A stretch of DNA of 35,674 nt, taken from the NCBI GenBank assembly GCA_023397475.1, contig JAEWUD010000050.1:1-35674 (forward strand), written 5' to 3'. This document shows, in pieces, positions 1 through 8,046 of this stretch. The stretch comes from Bacillota bacterium. GTDB lineage: Bacteria; Bacillota; Clostridia; Saccharofermentanales; Saccharofermentanaceae. The notes under the pieces are model-generated. The model did not search any database and was not told the DNA's origin. It saw nothing but the letters and a program-made list of their open reading frames with translations. Each line of letters begins with the position of its first letter. Position 1 is the first letter of the stretch. The position numbers and the translations under genes are program-made.

Positions 1-1157
1 GCCGAGAGAGTTCCCTCACGTCCGTCTCTGCCGAGAGAGATGACGCGGCCGGCGCGCTCGTAGAATTGCGCTAAACGGCTTCCGAGATACGCGGGGTATC
101 CTTCTTCGCCGGGCATCTCTTCAAGTCGTCCCGACATCTCACGAAGAGCCTCAGCCCAGCGGGAGGTGGAGTCGGCCATGATCGCGACGGCATAGCCCAT
201 ATCGCGAAAATACTCGGCAATCGTGATGCCGGTATAGATTGACGCTTCACGGGCGGCAACGGGCATGTCCGAGGTATTGGCGATGAGAACCGTACGATTC
301 ATCAGGGATTCTCCGGTATACGGATCGATCAGTTCAGGGAATTCGTTTAAGACGTCCGTCATCTCGTTGCCGCGTTCGCCGCAACCGATGTAGACGATGA
401 TGTCCGCCTGCGCCCATTTCGCGAGCTGGTGCTGCGTAACGGTCTTGCCGCTGCCGAAAGGCCCGGGGATCGCGGCAACACCGCCCTTGGCGATCGGGAA
501 GAGACAGTCGACGACACGCTGCCCGGTGATGAGCGGCATCTCGGGCGATAACTTGCGTTGGTAGGGACGGCCGACACGTACCGGCCATTTCTGGAGCATC
601 ACAAGCTCCTCGTCACCATTCGGTCCCGACAGGACCGCGATCGTGTCGGTAACCGTGAAATCCCCCTCGCGAATCGAAACAAGTCTTCCGCTCTTGCCGG
701 GAGGAACCATGACTTTATGCAACACAACCGGCGTCTCCTGTACCGTGCCGAGGATATCGCCGGCAGTGAGTTCGTCACCCACTCGCGCGACGGGCACGAA
801 GTGCCAGAGCTTTTCGCGCTGGAGAGAAGGGACCTCCACGCCACGCGAGAGATTGTTGCCGATCATCTCCATGATGACCGCGAGGGGGCGCTGGATTCCA
901 TCGAAGATTCCACCGATCAGACCCGGCGCCAGCTCAACCGAGAGCGGGATGCCGGCGGATTCGACGGGTTCGCCGGTCTTCAGACCGGAGGTCTCTTCGT
1001 AGACCTGGATCGAGGCTTTGTCGCCGTGCATTTCGATAATCTCACCGATGAGGCGCTGATCACTGACGCGCACCACGTCATAGAGGTTCGCGTCGCGCAT
1101 TCCTTCCGCGACGACCAGAGGACCGGATACTTTGAGGATAGACCCCGTGCTGCTCAT
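1..1157 (-). CDS. ntpA: V-type ATP synthase subunit A (catalytic), 3' end cut by window edge
   Basis: Catalytic A subunit of the V1 head of a V/A-type ATPase, which binds and hydrolyses (or makes) ATP at the cytoplasmic face. Reading the minus strand from ATG at 1157 gives about 385 residues of a usual ~590, beginning MSSTGSILKVSGPLVV. The Walker A motif GPFGSGKT is at residues 232-239 (K238, T239), and the typical stretch MADSTSRWAEALREMSGRLE follows near the truncated end. An AAAGGAG ribosome binding site sits 7 to 8 bases before the ATG. The gene starts 12 bases after the subunit F stop, as the seventh gene of one operon. The B and D subunits would be expected just outside the window. Symbols here follow the Enterococcus hirae ntp naming. 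The identification is secure. Confidence 0.97.
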   Translation of the reverse strand, partial: MSSTGSILKVSGPLVVAEGMRDANLYDVVRVSDQRLIGEIIEMHGDKASIQVYEETSGLKTGEPVESAGIPLSVELAPGLIGGIFDGIQRPLAVIMEMIGNNLSRGVEVPSLQREKLWHFVPVARVGDELTAGDILGTVQETPVVLHKVMVPPGKSGRLVSIREGDFTVTDTIAVLSGPNGDEELVMLQKWPVRVGRPYQRKLSPEMPLITGQRVVDCLFPIAKGGVAAIPGPFGSGKTVTQHQLAKWAQADIIVYIGCGERGNEMTDVLNEFPELIDPYTGESLMNRTVLIANTSDMPVAAREASIYTGITIAEYFRDMGYAVAIMADSTSRWAEALREMSGRLEEMPGEEGYPAYLGSRLAQFYERAGRVISLGRDGREGTLS

Positions 1158-1169
1158 GTGTTCACTCCT

Positions 1170-1487
1170 TTATGTATCTGCCAGAATATCGGATCCGACC
1201 GCCTTCTCGACGGCTTCTCCGATGGCCTTCATTCCCATGCCCATATTCCCGGTAATTCCCGGAATCGGTACGATTACCGGCGTCGGCCGGTCGCGATATT
1301 TCTTCAGATCTTCATGCAATTCCGCGGCGAGCCGCTCCGTGATGAAGATGATGGCATATCCAGATTCAACCAAGCGGTGGAGGACAAGGATCGACTGATC
1401 CATGGATTCCTCCGCAAAAATATCCAAACCCAGTGCTGTAAAGCCGGTGATGCTGTCCCGGTCACCCATGACGGCTATCTTATGCAT
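1170..1487 (-). CDS. ntpG: V-type ATP synthase subunit F
   Basis: Small central-stalk subunit F of the V-type ATPase (ntpG in E. hirae). The 105-residue product begins MHKIAVMGDRDSITGFTALG, the usual start of this family, with a compact alpha/beta (CheY-like) fold expected. The ATG at 1487 is preferred because GGAGG lies 4 to 8 bases upstream and the family N-terminus begins exactly there. A longer reading from 1520 would add 11 unlikely residues. The start overlaps the end of the subunit C gene by 8 bases, so translation is probably coupled. It is followed 12 bases later by subunit A. Confidence 0.95.
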   Translation of the reverse strand: MHKIAVMGDRDSITGFTALGLDIFAEESMDQSILVLHRLVESGYAIIFITERLAAELHEDLKKYRDRPTPVIVPIPGITGNMGMGMKAIGEAVEKAVGSDILADT

Positions 1488-2454
1488 ACATCCTCCGTAA
1501 ACGCTGACTGACGCGATCAAAAGGCAAATCGTTCTCCATCGCAGTCAGAAGAATTCGGACGTTCTTGATTTCCGCTTCTTTGGCCAGATAATACGTGATC
1601 AGAGGCTCCGGCCCGAAGAAGAGGTATTTGACGTTCTCCGTCATGGCAACGGCTTTGTCGTCGCACCATTTCTCGAAGGCGGCCGGCGAGGCAAGAAGAA
1701 GCGCCGCACCCTCCGCGTATTCGGTCTGTCCAAGCCACGCGAGAAGTTCTGCTTCGCCGGCGGTCGCAGTTGCGATCAGCTTCGTTCGGTCCGGTGTCTC
1801 ACAGGAGGAGATTGCCCGTTCCAGAAATGACTCACTCTTCTTCATCCGCGCCGCGCGAAAAGCTGTCTTGATGTCGGCAGCCGCGCAGAATAACGTCTGT
1901 AGCCGGAGCATCAACTCATTCTCTGTCGCCTTGGCCGCGCGGAGGATCTCGTCGAGTGTAACTCGATCAATGATGATGTCTGCGAGTTGCCCATCTCCCG
2001 TCCGGACGAGGACGTCATAGGCTTGTTCGCCGGCATCACGAAGCGGATTGGGAAGAAGATCATAGGTCTTCGTATCGACAGCTTCGCGGATCAGATCCTG
2101 AGAGACAATTCCCGGAGATAGGAAATACGAATCTGTTGGAATGCCGCTCAGGCGGCTCTTGATCGCGGCCTTAAGATTATGAAAATCCTTGCGGACGATC
2201 ATCGGGTGTAGAATCGAGATATCCGGTGCGATCTCCGTGAGGAAGTCCCAGGTAGCGACAAGCTCAGCACGAAGAACAGAAGATATATCCGTCGCACCGG
2301 AAGGTATATGCCATCCACGGCTACGCAGATATTCCGCCGCAGCTTCCACCGTGGGCAATTCCGCCATGCGCTCAAGATCCGCAGATGTAAGAAGAGACGT
2401 CTCGCGGACGCGAACAGCTGTGACCGCATAGGCGTAATCCGTCTTCGCTATCAC
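1480..2454 (-). CDS. ntpC: V-type ATP synthase subunit C
   Basis: Subunit C (the archaeal/bacterial counterpart of eukaryotic subunit d), which couples the central rotor stalk to the membrane K ring. The product is 324 residues, the usual length, soluble and largely helical, with the family feature of several stretches such as ILHPMIVRKDFHNLKAAIKS. The start codon is GTG at 2454, just after the subunit E stop (TGA at 2456-2458). GGAG inside the end of the E gene serves as ribosome binding site. It lies between E and F in the standard ntp order. Confidence 0.95.
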   Translation of the reverse strand: MIAKTDYAYAVTAVRVRETSLLTSADLERMAELPTVEAAAEYLRSRGWHIPSGATDISSVLRAELVATWDFLTEIAPDISILHPMIVRKDFHNLKAAIKSRLSGIPTDSYFLSPGIVSQDLIREAVDTKTYDLLPNPLRDAGEQAYDVLVRTGDGQLADIIIDRVTLDEILRAAKATENELMLRLQTLFCAAADIKTAFRAARMKKSESFLERAISSCETPDRTKLIATATAGEAELLAWLGQTEYAEGAALLLASPAAFEKWCDDKAVAMTENVKYLFFGPEPLITYYLAKEAEIKNVRILLTAMENDLPFDRVSQRLRRMYA

Positions 2455-2455
2455 G

Positions 2456-3061
2456 TCACGATTCTCCTTCCGCAGAATTCGCGAAAAGTATCGCGTTCAC
2501 TTTGTCGCGAATCTCGTCGCGTCGATCGTACAAGATTCCTTCAGCGGTTCCGTTGTATTCCACCTCACCGATAACGACAACACAGCCGAAGCTGAAATCG
2601 CCCGGCTCAGGACGTACCGTGATCGGTTGTGCGATCGCAGCGGACATCCGTGCCGCAAAATCAACCGGCAAACGTTCGAGGTCCCTCGCGCAGAGGATCA
2701 GGATCGCCGGACAATCGATCGGACAAGACTTCGCGAATGACTCAATACGTGCAAAAGCGTCTTGTGCCGACACATCGGCAAGACTTTGAAAAGCTTGTTC
2801 AATGACCTCATCGATCAGGCGGTTGCGCTCCGCTAAGGCCGCATTGCGAAGATACGTCTTTGCGGTTGATTGACCGCGAGCGCGGATCTTCTGCGCCTGC
2901 TTCTCGGCATCCGCCGATCGTGCGGCACCGGCTTGTGTCGCTCGCTGTATATGCTCGCTCTCCAGAAGAGCGGCGCGATCCCCGGCCGACGCACGTCGTG
3001 ACGCAGCCAGTTGTTCGGCGTCTTCAATAATCTTGGCAAGTATGGCATCGAGACCTGTCAT
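2456..3061 (-). CDS. ntpE: V-type ATP synthase subunit E
   Basis: Peripheral-stalk subunit E, 201 residues, pairing with the G/H subunit to form the stator that holds the A3B3 head. The N-terminal half is a charged, Ala-rich helix expected to form the coiled coil with G/H. The C-terminal half contains the family-like stretch GDFSFGCVVVIGEVEYNGT. The ATG at 3061 has GAGGA about ten bases upstream. It is followed immediately by subunit C and preceded by a 46-base gap from subunit K. Confidence 0.93.
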   Translation of the reverse strand: MTGLDAILAKIIEDAEQLAASRRASAGDRAALLESEHIQRATQAGAARSADAEKQAQKIRARGQSTAKTYLRNAALAERNRLIDEVIEQAFQSLADVSAQDAFARIESFAKSCPIDCPAILILCARDLERLPVDFAARMSAAIAQPITVRPEPGDFSFGCVVVIGEVEYNGTAEGILYDRRDEIRDKVNAILFANSAEGES

Positions 3062-3107
3062 GCGTTATGTATCCTCGCTTCTATGGGGTGGACGTAATCC
3101 TTGTGAA

Positions 3108-3590
3108 TTACAGCCCGAGTTTCTCGATATTAATGACCATCAGGAAGGAAGAGATGAAGGAAATCAGCGCGTAGAACTCGACGAGCGTCGCGGAGATAAC
3201 CGCCTTGGAGGATTCTGCCGGCTTCTTGGCGACAATGCTGACACCGGTCACGCAAACGCGACCCTGACTGAGCGCAGAGAAGAGTCCGCCGAAAGCAATC
3301 GGAATACAAGCGAAAAGATACGCCCAACCCTCCGGCATGGATACCTCGGGAGTTCCGCCGAGAATACCGATATTGAGAAGAACCATAACAGCGACGACCA
3401 GACCATACAGACCCTGCGTGCCGGGCAACAGCTGCAGGATCAGGAGTTTGGCGAACTTGGTCGGATCGTCGATAACGACGGCAGAGGCAGCCTCACTGGC
3501 CATACCCACGCCCTTGGCCGATCCGATACAAGCAAGAATGACGGCGATGGCCGCACCGATGATTGCCAGAATAATTCCCGAAATTTCCAT
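3108..3590 (-). CDS. ntpK: V-type ATP synthase subunit K (rotor ring proteolipid), probable Na+ type
   Basis: Membrane rotor-ring subunit of 160 residues with four transmembrane helices (two hairpins), matching NtpK of E. hirae in length. Visible residues correspond to the sodium ligands known from the E. hirae ring: L55, T58 and Q59 in the motif LLPGTQGLYG, Q109 in SQGRV, and the single essential carboxylate E138 in ATLVEFYAL. Y62 is also kept. The first hairpin carries Gln where proton-type rings may have a second carboxylate. The inference is Na+ transport. The ATG at 3590 directly abuts the subunit I stop (TAAATG), with AGGAGGAAAAG just upstream inside the I gene. Confidence 0.96.
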   Translation of the reverse strand: MEISGIILAIIGAAIAVILACIGSAKGVGMASEAASAVVIDDPTKFAKLLILQLLPGTQGLYGLVVAVMVLLNIGILGGTPEVSMPEGWAYLFACIPIAFGGLFSALSQGRVCVTGVSIVAKKPAESSKAVISATLVEFYALISFISSFLMVINIEKLGL

Positions 3591-5633
3591 TTACTTTTCC
3601 TCCTTGAGCTTATAGTGCTTCATTTTCATAGAGAACGGTTGGAATGGCTTGCCGCCGCCCTCGTAGAATTTCCCGAAGAATTCTACATACTGGAGTCGGT
3701 TGCCATGAACATACGCGCCGAGCGCGTTAATTCCGATGTTGATCGCGTGACCGAGAAGGAACACGACGATAAAGATGATAATTCCTGCGATACTGTTGCC
3801 GCCGATTGACCCGATCGTGTTGACGACTGTGGCGATGATGCCGGTGACAAGACCTAAGGCCATCAGGCGAGAGTACGACAGGATGTCACTGAAGTAGCCC
3901 GTGATACTGTAGAGACTTCCGATACCGCCCATGATCTTGCCGGGAATACTCGGAGAGGAGCGGCCCTGCGTGGCGACCAGGCCGATCGCCCCCGCAATCG
4001 CTGTCCACATCCCGATGGTCTGCAGGATCGGCATCGAGGGAACCACCATGTTGGATAAAACAAGGAGAATACCCACAAAGACCACCCACCAGAATCCGAC
4101 GTCCATGATCGCGTCGCCCTTGTGTCCGTTCTTCCAAAGGGTATAGAACTTGACGGCCATGCCGGCAAGAATATGAACAAAGCCCAACGCGAGGCTCAGG
4201 ATCAGAAGCTGCAAAGGATTCTGCACCGGATCGAACCACAAGGGATTAATTGACACGGTATGTCCGAAGAAAGTCCCCGACACGACATAGACGACGTTGC
4301 CAAACCAGCTGCCGAACAGAGCACCCCATAGGATCGTTGACATTCCGCAGTAGAGAAACTTCATCAGATTCTTCCGCGCCGCACCCTCGGGTTTACGGAA
4401 GATAAGAAGAGAAGAGACGGCAAGAACGATGAGAACTCCATATGCCGCATCCGACAGCATGATGCCGAAGAACAAATAATAGAAGAAGGACATCACCGGA
4501 TTCGGATCCACCTCGCCGGGACCCGGCAGACTGTAGGAGGAAGTGACGTCCTCGACGGGCGCAACGAACGCATTGTTCTTCAGTAGGACGGGAACCTCTT
4601 CACCCGGAGCGGGATCGCGGATCTCGACGTGCGCCGCAACGTTCTTCTCGAGAACTTCCTTAACCCGCTTCACGTACTTCTCCGGACAGAAGCCATCGAG
4701 AATTATGGTCTTGCGCGAAAAGAGGACGCGCTGCAAGGCCACATAACGCTCGATCTTCATGGACATATAATCGATGAGAAAAAGAAGTTCCGCGCGACGC
4801 GGTGCAAAAGCTTCAATCTTCGACTTCGCGTCTTCGACCGCATCCTTCGCGCGCTGAATGCGTTCGCGATATCGTCCGATCCGCAAGGAGGGCGGGTGAT
4901 TGGTAGGATCCGCCGGAAGGACGAATCCGATCGATCGCAAAGCTGCCCGGCAATAGGCTTCCTCGGAGATATGACAGAGGATTACCGCACAAGTCATCTC
5001 CTTTGTCGCGGAAACGATTTCGGCGTCAATGAGACGGGAAGGGTTTGCGAGTTCAGCGGACGCGTTTACGGATTCTACCGCGTCGGTATCCGTGGATACG
5101 TTCCCATAGTCGACAATCATCTGCATGAGAGACTCGCGTGAATATTCTGCCGGCAACGAGCCGATGAAGGTGGCCGTGTGACGTGAGCCCTGATCAGCCA
5201 TTGGAATATCAAGGGATTCCCATGGAAGATAACGTTCGAGAAACTGACGGGTATTGTGCAGGGCCGCAGTCTCCGCTTCCAGATGGCGATGCAGATTCTC
5301 GATCTCCGCAGCCAAATGAATGGCTTTGTTACTCTCGGCGACGCGTTCTGCAAAAACATCCTCCGAAAGCTCTGTGCGACCTGTGAAGCTGTCAAGCATC
5401 GAGGAGTGAATGCCGGCAATATCGTCCAATATCTTCAGGGCAGAGATCGCCGTCTTCCGATGCTCTTCGTAGATCGAGAGGCTCGCGTGGCCATTCGCAA
5501 AAGCGAATGCATCACCGGGTTCGTCCTCGGTGGATATCTCTACGACGCCCTCGCGTTGCAACAGCCGAATGACTTCCTTCGCGTCCTTCTGCAGAGCAAT
5601 CACTTCAATTCGCTTCATCTTCAGAATGGCCAT
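3591..5633 (-). CDS. ntpI: V-type ATP synthase subunit I
   Basis: Subunit I (subunit a homologue), the membrane stator that forms the ion half-channels against the K ring. The product has 680 residues: a cytoplasmic N-terminal half with coiled-coil segments, then a hydrophobic C-terminal half with about seven to eight membrane helices from roughly residue 380. Family landmarks are MLSDAAYG at 392-399 and the conserved arginine R589 in LSYSRLMALG, which faces the ring carboxylate. The ATG at 5633 follows the G/H stop by one base (TGATATG), so translation is coupled. The visible Shine-Dalgarno match is weak. Confidence 0.96.
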   Translation of the reverse strand: MAILKMKRIEVIALQKDAKEVIRLLQREGVVEISTEDEPGDAFAFANGHASLSIYEEHRKTAISALKILDDIAGIHSSMLDSFTGRTELSEDVFAERVAESNKAIHLAAEIENLHRHLEAETAALHNTRQFLERYLPWESLDIPMADQGSRHTATFIGSLPAEYSRESLMQMIVDYGNVSTDTDAVESVNASAELANPSRLIDAEIVSATKEMTCAVILCHISEEAYCRAALRSIGFVLPADPTNHPPSLRIGRYRERIQRAKDAVEDAKSKIEAFAPRRAELLFLIDYMSMKIERYVALQRVLFSRKTIILDGFCPEKYVKRVKEVLEKNVAAHVEIRDPAPGEEVPVLLKNNAFVAPVEDVTSSYSLPGPGEVDPNPVMSFFYYLFFGIMLSDAAYGVLIVLAVSSLLIFRKPEGAARKNLMKFLYCGMSTILWGALFGSWFGNVVYVVSGTFFGHTVSINPLWFDPVQNPLQLLILSLALGFVHILAGMAVKFYTLWKNGHKGDAIMDVGFWWVVFVGILLVLSNMVVPSMPILQTIGMWTAIAGAIGLVATQGRSSPSIPGKIMGGIGSLYSITGYFSDILSYSRLMALGLVTGIIATVVNTIGSIGGNSIAGIIIFIVVFLLGHAINIGINALGAYVHGNRLQYVEFFGKFYEGGGKPFQPFSMKMKHYKLKEEK

Positions 5634-5634
5634 A

Positions 5635-5952
5635 TCATACCCTGCCGATCAGAATATCCCGAACCGCGGCTATAGCCACCGGGACACGCGGCGCGACTTC
5701 GGCCCGCATCTCGAGATCCTGTTTCCGGGCAAAACGTACGGCATCCTCTTCAAGCTTCACCCGATCTTCATCGGCTGCGCGAAGTATTTGTCGAATCTCA
5801 TCTTCGATCTTCTGATCGAGCTGTTGAACCTTCTCGCGCGCTGTGCGTTCAGATGAGGCGAGAAGCGAAGCGGAAGCCTCGTCGGCTTCCCGTTCAATCG
5901 CAGCGGCACGTTCCTCCGCTTCGGATATTCGACGAAGATTGTCAGACGCCAT
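5635..5952 (-). CDS. ntpF: V-type ATP synthase subunit G/H (peripheral stalk)
   Basis: First gene of the operon, encoding a 105-residue, highly charged, almost entirely helical protein typical of the G/H stator subunit (ntpF in E. hirae, AhaH in archaea). It is expected to form a coiled coil with subunit E. The central segment is rich in Glu, Lys and Arg with heptad-like spacing. The ATG at 5952 has GGAGGTG six to twelve bases upstream. Sequence conservation in this family is low, so the call relies on length, helical composition and position before subunit I. Confidence 0.88.
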   Translation of the reverse strand: MASDNLRRISEAEERAAAIEREADEASASLLASSERTAREKVQQLDQKIEDEIRQILRAADEDRVKLEEDAVRFARKQDLEMRAEVAPRVPVAIAAVRDILIGRV

Positions 5953-6042
5953 GGTTCACCTCCGAAATATCGAATGAGCTGCGGTCGACGCAAGAGCCGA
6001 TTCGCGTGCCCGAAAGTACAAAGGAAAAAGTTTCCCTGTTAG

Positions 6043-6051
6043 AGTATAGCA
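6043..6051 (-). promoter_or_regulatory. Probable extended -10 promoter of the V-ATPase operon
   Basis: On the minus strand TGC-TATACT forms an extended -10 element (TATACT at 6043-6048, TGC at 6049-6051) about 90 bases upstream of the first operon gene. No good -35 is visible at 16 to 18 bases. This is the best sigma-A-like signal in the gap. Confidence 0.5.
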
Positions 6052-6223
6052 GAAGAGTTCGCTTCGAGAATAGGATTGAGAGAATTCTCGAAGGAAATTT
6101 ACTAAAAATTATCTTCCATGCTATCGAAGTTTCGAAGCGACACAAGAATCGGTTTTGGAGTTAAAGTGTCGACTACATTGTGAATCGTCGTGGTGATGCA
6201 TTCTACAGCCGGACGGCAGCTTG

Positions 6224-6232
6224 TGCTACAAT
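6224..6232 (+). promoter_or_regulatory. Probable extended -10 promoter for the DUF4003 gene
   Basis: TGC-TACAAT on the plus strand (TACAAT at 6227-6232) lies about 36 bases before the start codon at 6269. The -35 region is poor, as expected for an extended -10 promoter. Confidence 0.45.
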
Positions 6233-6268
6233 GCAATTGATCTTATATAAAGGAGTTAATGATACCCA

Positions 6269-7267
6269 ATGAATATCGATTACGAGAATACACTCCGTCT
6301 CTTCATCGCAAACCGCGACGCACTGAAGCGCGCTTTTCCGTGGGAGAGCGTTTACCTCTTGCCGCTTATCGCCGGTACCTTTGCCGCGCGTCACATGACC
6401 GTGAATGAGGGAGGAATGCGATCTCTCGACAAGAGCTTAAAGGCGCAGACCGGTGCCTTCTCGACCTTGCGCGGGATGACGAAGGTTCCGATTCTCGGAT
6501 TTATCGCGGTCACGCCAGATCCGGAACGTAAACTGCAGGAGACCTTGCAGGTTCACGATATGCTCCGCAAGTATTTTTCCACCAATACCTATCTTCCGTT
6601 GGCTGCCGCCGTGATCGCGACGCAGACAACGCCGGAGCTTTTCGAGAATACTGCCGCGCGAACGAGGGCGATCTTCGACCTGATGCGCAAGGAGCACCCG
6701 TTTCTGACGTCGTCGGAGGACTATGTATTTGCCGCGATGCTAGCGTTGTCGCCCCTTTCGGATGCGGCGATTGTCGGCGAGGCGGAGGCATGCTACCAGG
6801 GCTTGATCAAGGTTTTCAAGACAAAGAACGCGGCGCAATCGCTGGGATTCGTGCTCGCGATTTCGGATGGCGATGCCGCGTGGAAGGTCGAGCGAACAAT
6901 CGCTCTGTACCGCATGCTCAAGGAGAACGGGATGCGATTCGGCAAGTATTATGAATTGTCGACGTTGGGAACGGTATCGACCTTGCCCGGACCTCTCGAG
7001 GAGATCGTCGGGAAGATGCGCGAGACGGATCAATTCCTCAAGAAGCAGAAGGGCTATGGATTCTGGGGTCCCGGGATGCAACAGCGACTGATGCACGCCG
7101 CGATGCTCGTCTCGGCGGACGCGAGGGATGATTCAAGGACGATGGCAAACACCTCTGCGGCAACCGGCAGTGCGATTGCGATGATCGCTGCGCAACAGGC
7201 GGCGATGTGCGCGGTAATCGCGGCATCGGTCGCATCGTCTTCGGCTGCGGCATCGGCGGCGACGTAA
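6269..7267 (+). CDS. DUF4003 family protein
   Basis: A 332-residue soluble protein of the Firmicutes family DUF4003, whose function is unknown. Typical stretches are an N-terminal segment ending in GAFSTLRGMTK and a helical, Ala/Leu-rich body with HEAT-like character. The last 60 residues are strikingly rich in Ala, Ser and Met and look low-complexity. The ATG at 6269 has AAGGAG 13 bases upstream, which is rather far. The nearer ATG at 6259 is out of frame and does not give the family N-terminus. The gene stands alone, divergent from the V-ATPase operon. Confidence 0.8.
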   Translation: MNIDYENTLRLFIANRDALKRAFPWESVYLLPLIAGTFAARHMTVNEGGMRSLDKSLKAQTGAFSTLRGMTKVPILGFIAVTPDPERKLQETLQVHDMLRKYFSTNTYLPLAAAVIATQTTPELFENTAARTRAIFDLMRKEHPFLTSSEDYVFAAMLALSPLSDAAIVGEAEACYQGLIKVFKTKNAAQSLGFVLAISDGDAAWKVERTIALYRMLKENGMRFGKYYELSTLGTVSTLPGPLEEIVGKMRETDQFLKKQKGYGFWGPGMQQRLMHAAMLVSADARDDSRTMANTSAATGSAIAMIAAQQAAMCAVIAASVASSSAAASAAT

Positions 7268-7271
7268 AGGT

Positions 7272-7360
7272 TGGCTCACATGTAGCTCGCTCCCGGGTCC
7301 TCAGATCTTCAGCGCCCTCTCTTCGACTCTGCGCAAGGTCGCTCGCCGAAATGTGAGCCA
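7272..7360. repeat. 10-bp inverted repeat flanking a 69-base spacer
   Basis: TGGCTCACAT at 7272-7281 is exactly inverted at 7351-7360, just after the DUF4003 stop. No T-run follows, so it is not a typical terminator. Its function is unknown and it may be chance. Confidence 0.3.
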
Positions 7361-7416
7361 CCCGGGCACAAGCTAGACGAATACCCCAACGCCGCCAGGA
7401 AATTATCGACTTCTTC

Positions 7417-7695
7417 TTACTCGCGGTAGATATCTCTGCGATGACCGATACTGAGAATTAGTATAATAATTCTCTCATCTTCAATTTGGGAAATTAATCG
7501 ATAATCTCCCACGCGATAGCGCCATTGGCCGCTCTTGTTCGACGATAGACCTTTGCCATGTTGCCTGGGATTCTCGCAAGCCTGCAAATTCTTATCTATC
7601 CATGCATAGATAAGTTTTGCCGTGTACTTGTCGAGTTTTCTGAGTTGTTGAACGGCCTGTTGCGTATATTCGACACGAAATTTACTCAAGTTCAA
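7417..7695 (-). CDS. Type II toxin, RelE/ParE superfamily
   Basis: A 92-residue protein with the RelE/ParE toxin pattern: an N-terminal strand (RVEYTQQAVQQLRKL), a two-helix hairpin, then the C-terminal beta sheet ending GDYRLISQ and IGHRRDIYRE. RelE members cleave mRNA on the ribosome, ParE members poison gyrase, and the sequence alone does not decide. The reading frame opens with TTG at 7695 (a second TTG lies six bases on) and overlaps the last 14 bases of the antitoxin gene, so translation must be coupled. No strong ribosome binding site is visible. Confidence 0.88.
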   Translation of the reverse strand: MNLSKFRVEYTQQAVQQLRKLDKYTAKLIYAWIDKNLQACENPRQHGKGLSSNKSGQWRYRVGDYRLISQIEDERIIILILSIGHRRDIYRE

Positions 7696-7903
7696 GCAAT
7701 CCCGCTACTTCTTCATGGGAGTACGTAATGGGATTCTGTCGATATGCCGCGATTGCTTTCTCATAAGACTTCAAATCAAATTCTTCCTCAATCCTCTCAA
7801 GCACGGATTGACGAACAAGTTCTGATACTGTTATCCCGTTGATCTTCGCGTATTGCCGGATGAGGTTTGCATCCTCGTCACTAAGCCGTAAAGAAATCGC
7901 CAT
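7682..7903 (-). CDS. Antitoxin, RelB/DUF6290-like ribbon-helix-helix protein
   Basis: A 73-residue protein beginning MAISLRLSDEDANLIRQYAK, a ribbon-helix-helix DNA-binding N-terminus, followed by an acidic C-terminal tail that would wrap the toxin. The ATG at 7903 is chosen over the longer reading from 7966 because AAGGAGG precedes it by about eight bases and the ribbon-helix-helix begins right there. It lies directly upstream of and overlaps the toxin gene, the usual antitoxin-first order. It probably represses its own promoter. Confidence 0.88.
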   Translation of the reverse strand: MAISLRLSDEDANLIRQYAKINGITVSELVRQSVLERIEEEFDLKSYEKAIAAYRQNPITYSHEEVAGLLELE

Positions 7904-7930
7904 AGGACGTTCCTCCTTCCTTTGCTTCCT

Positions 7931-7966
7931 GTAATACATTGTAATACGTCGGGTTTCAAACTTCAA
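7931..7966 (-). promoter_or_regulatory. Toxin-antitoxin promoter with embedded operator
   Basis: On the minus strand TTGAAG (7961-7966) is followed after exactly 17 bases by TACAAT (7938-7943). The -10 is overlapped by the odd palindrome TACATTGTA (7935-7943) and by a direct repeat GTAATAC (7931-7937 and 7941-7947), good candidates for the antitoxin operator. Confidence 0.6.
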
Positions 7967-7988
7967 TCGCTATTTCGTCTCGTCATCG

Positions 7989-7994
7989 TATAAT
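7989..7994 (+). promoter_or_regulatory. -10 element for the radical SAM gene
   Basis: A perfect TATAAT lies 53 bases before the TTG start at 8047. No convincing -35 is seen. It is back to back with the toxin-antitoxin promoter, only about 23 bases away. Confidence 0.45.
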
Positions 7995-8046
7995 AGAAAC
8001 ATCTAGTCTCAACGCGTCGAATTTATCATTCGAAAGGAGCCGTGCA

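Larger units (their letters stand above)
5953..6268. other. Divergent intergenic region between V-ATPase operon and DUF4003 gene
   Basis: A 316-base gap with no supportable gene. It carries the two divergent candidate promoters listed separately. Nothing else of note was seen. Confidence 0.6.

Noticed and set aside
558..1511. 317-codon plus-strand frame across subunits A and F
   Set aside because: It is the shadow of the V-ATPase subunit A and F genes, whose motifs are unmistakable.
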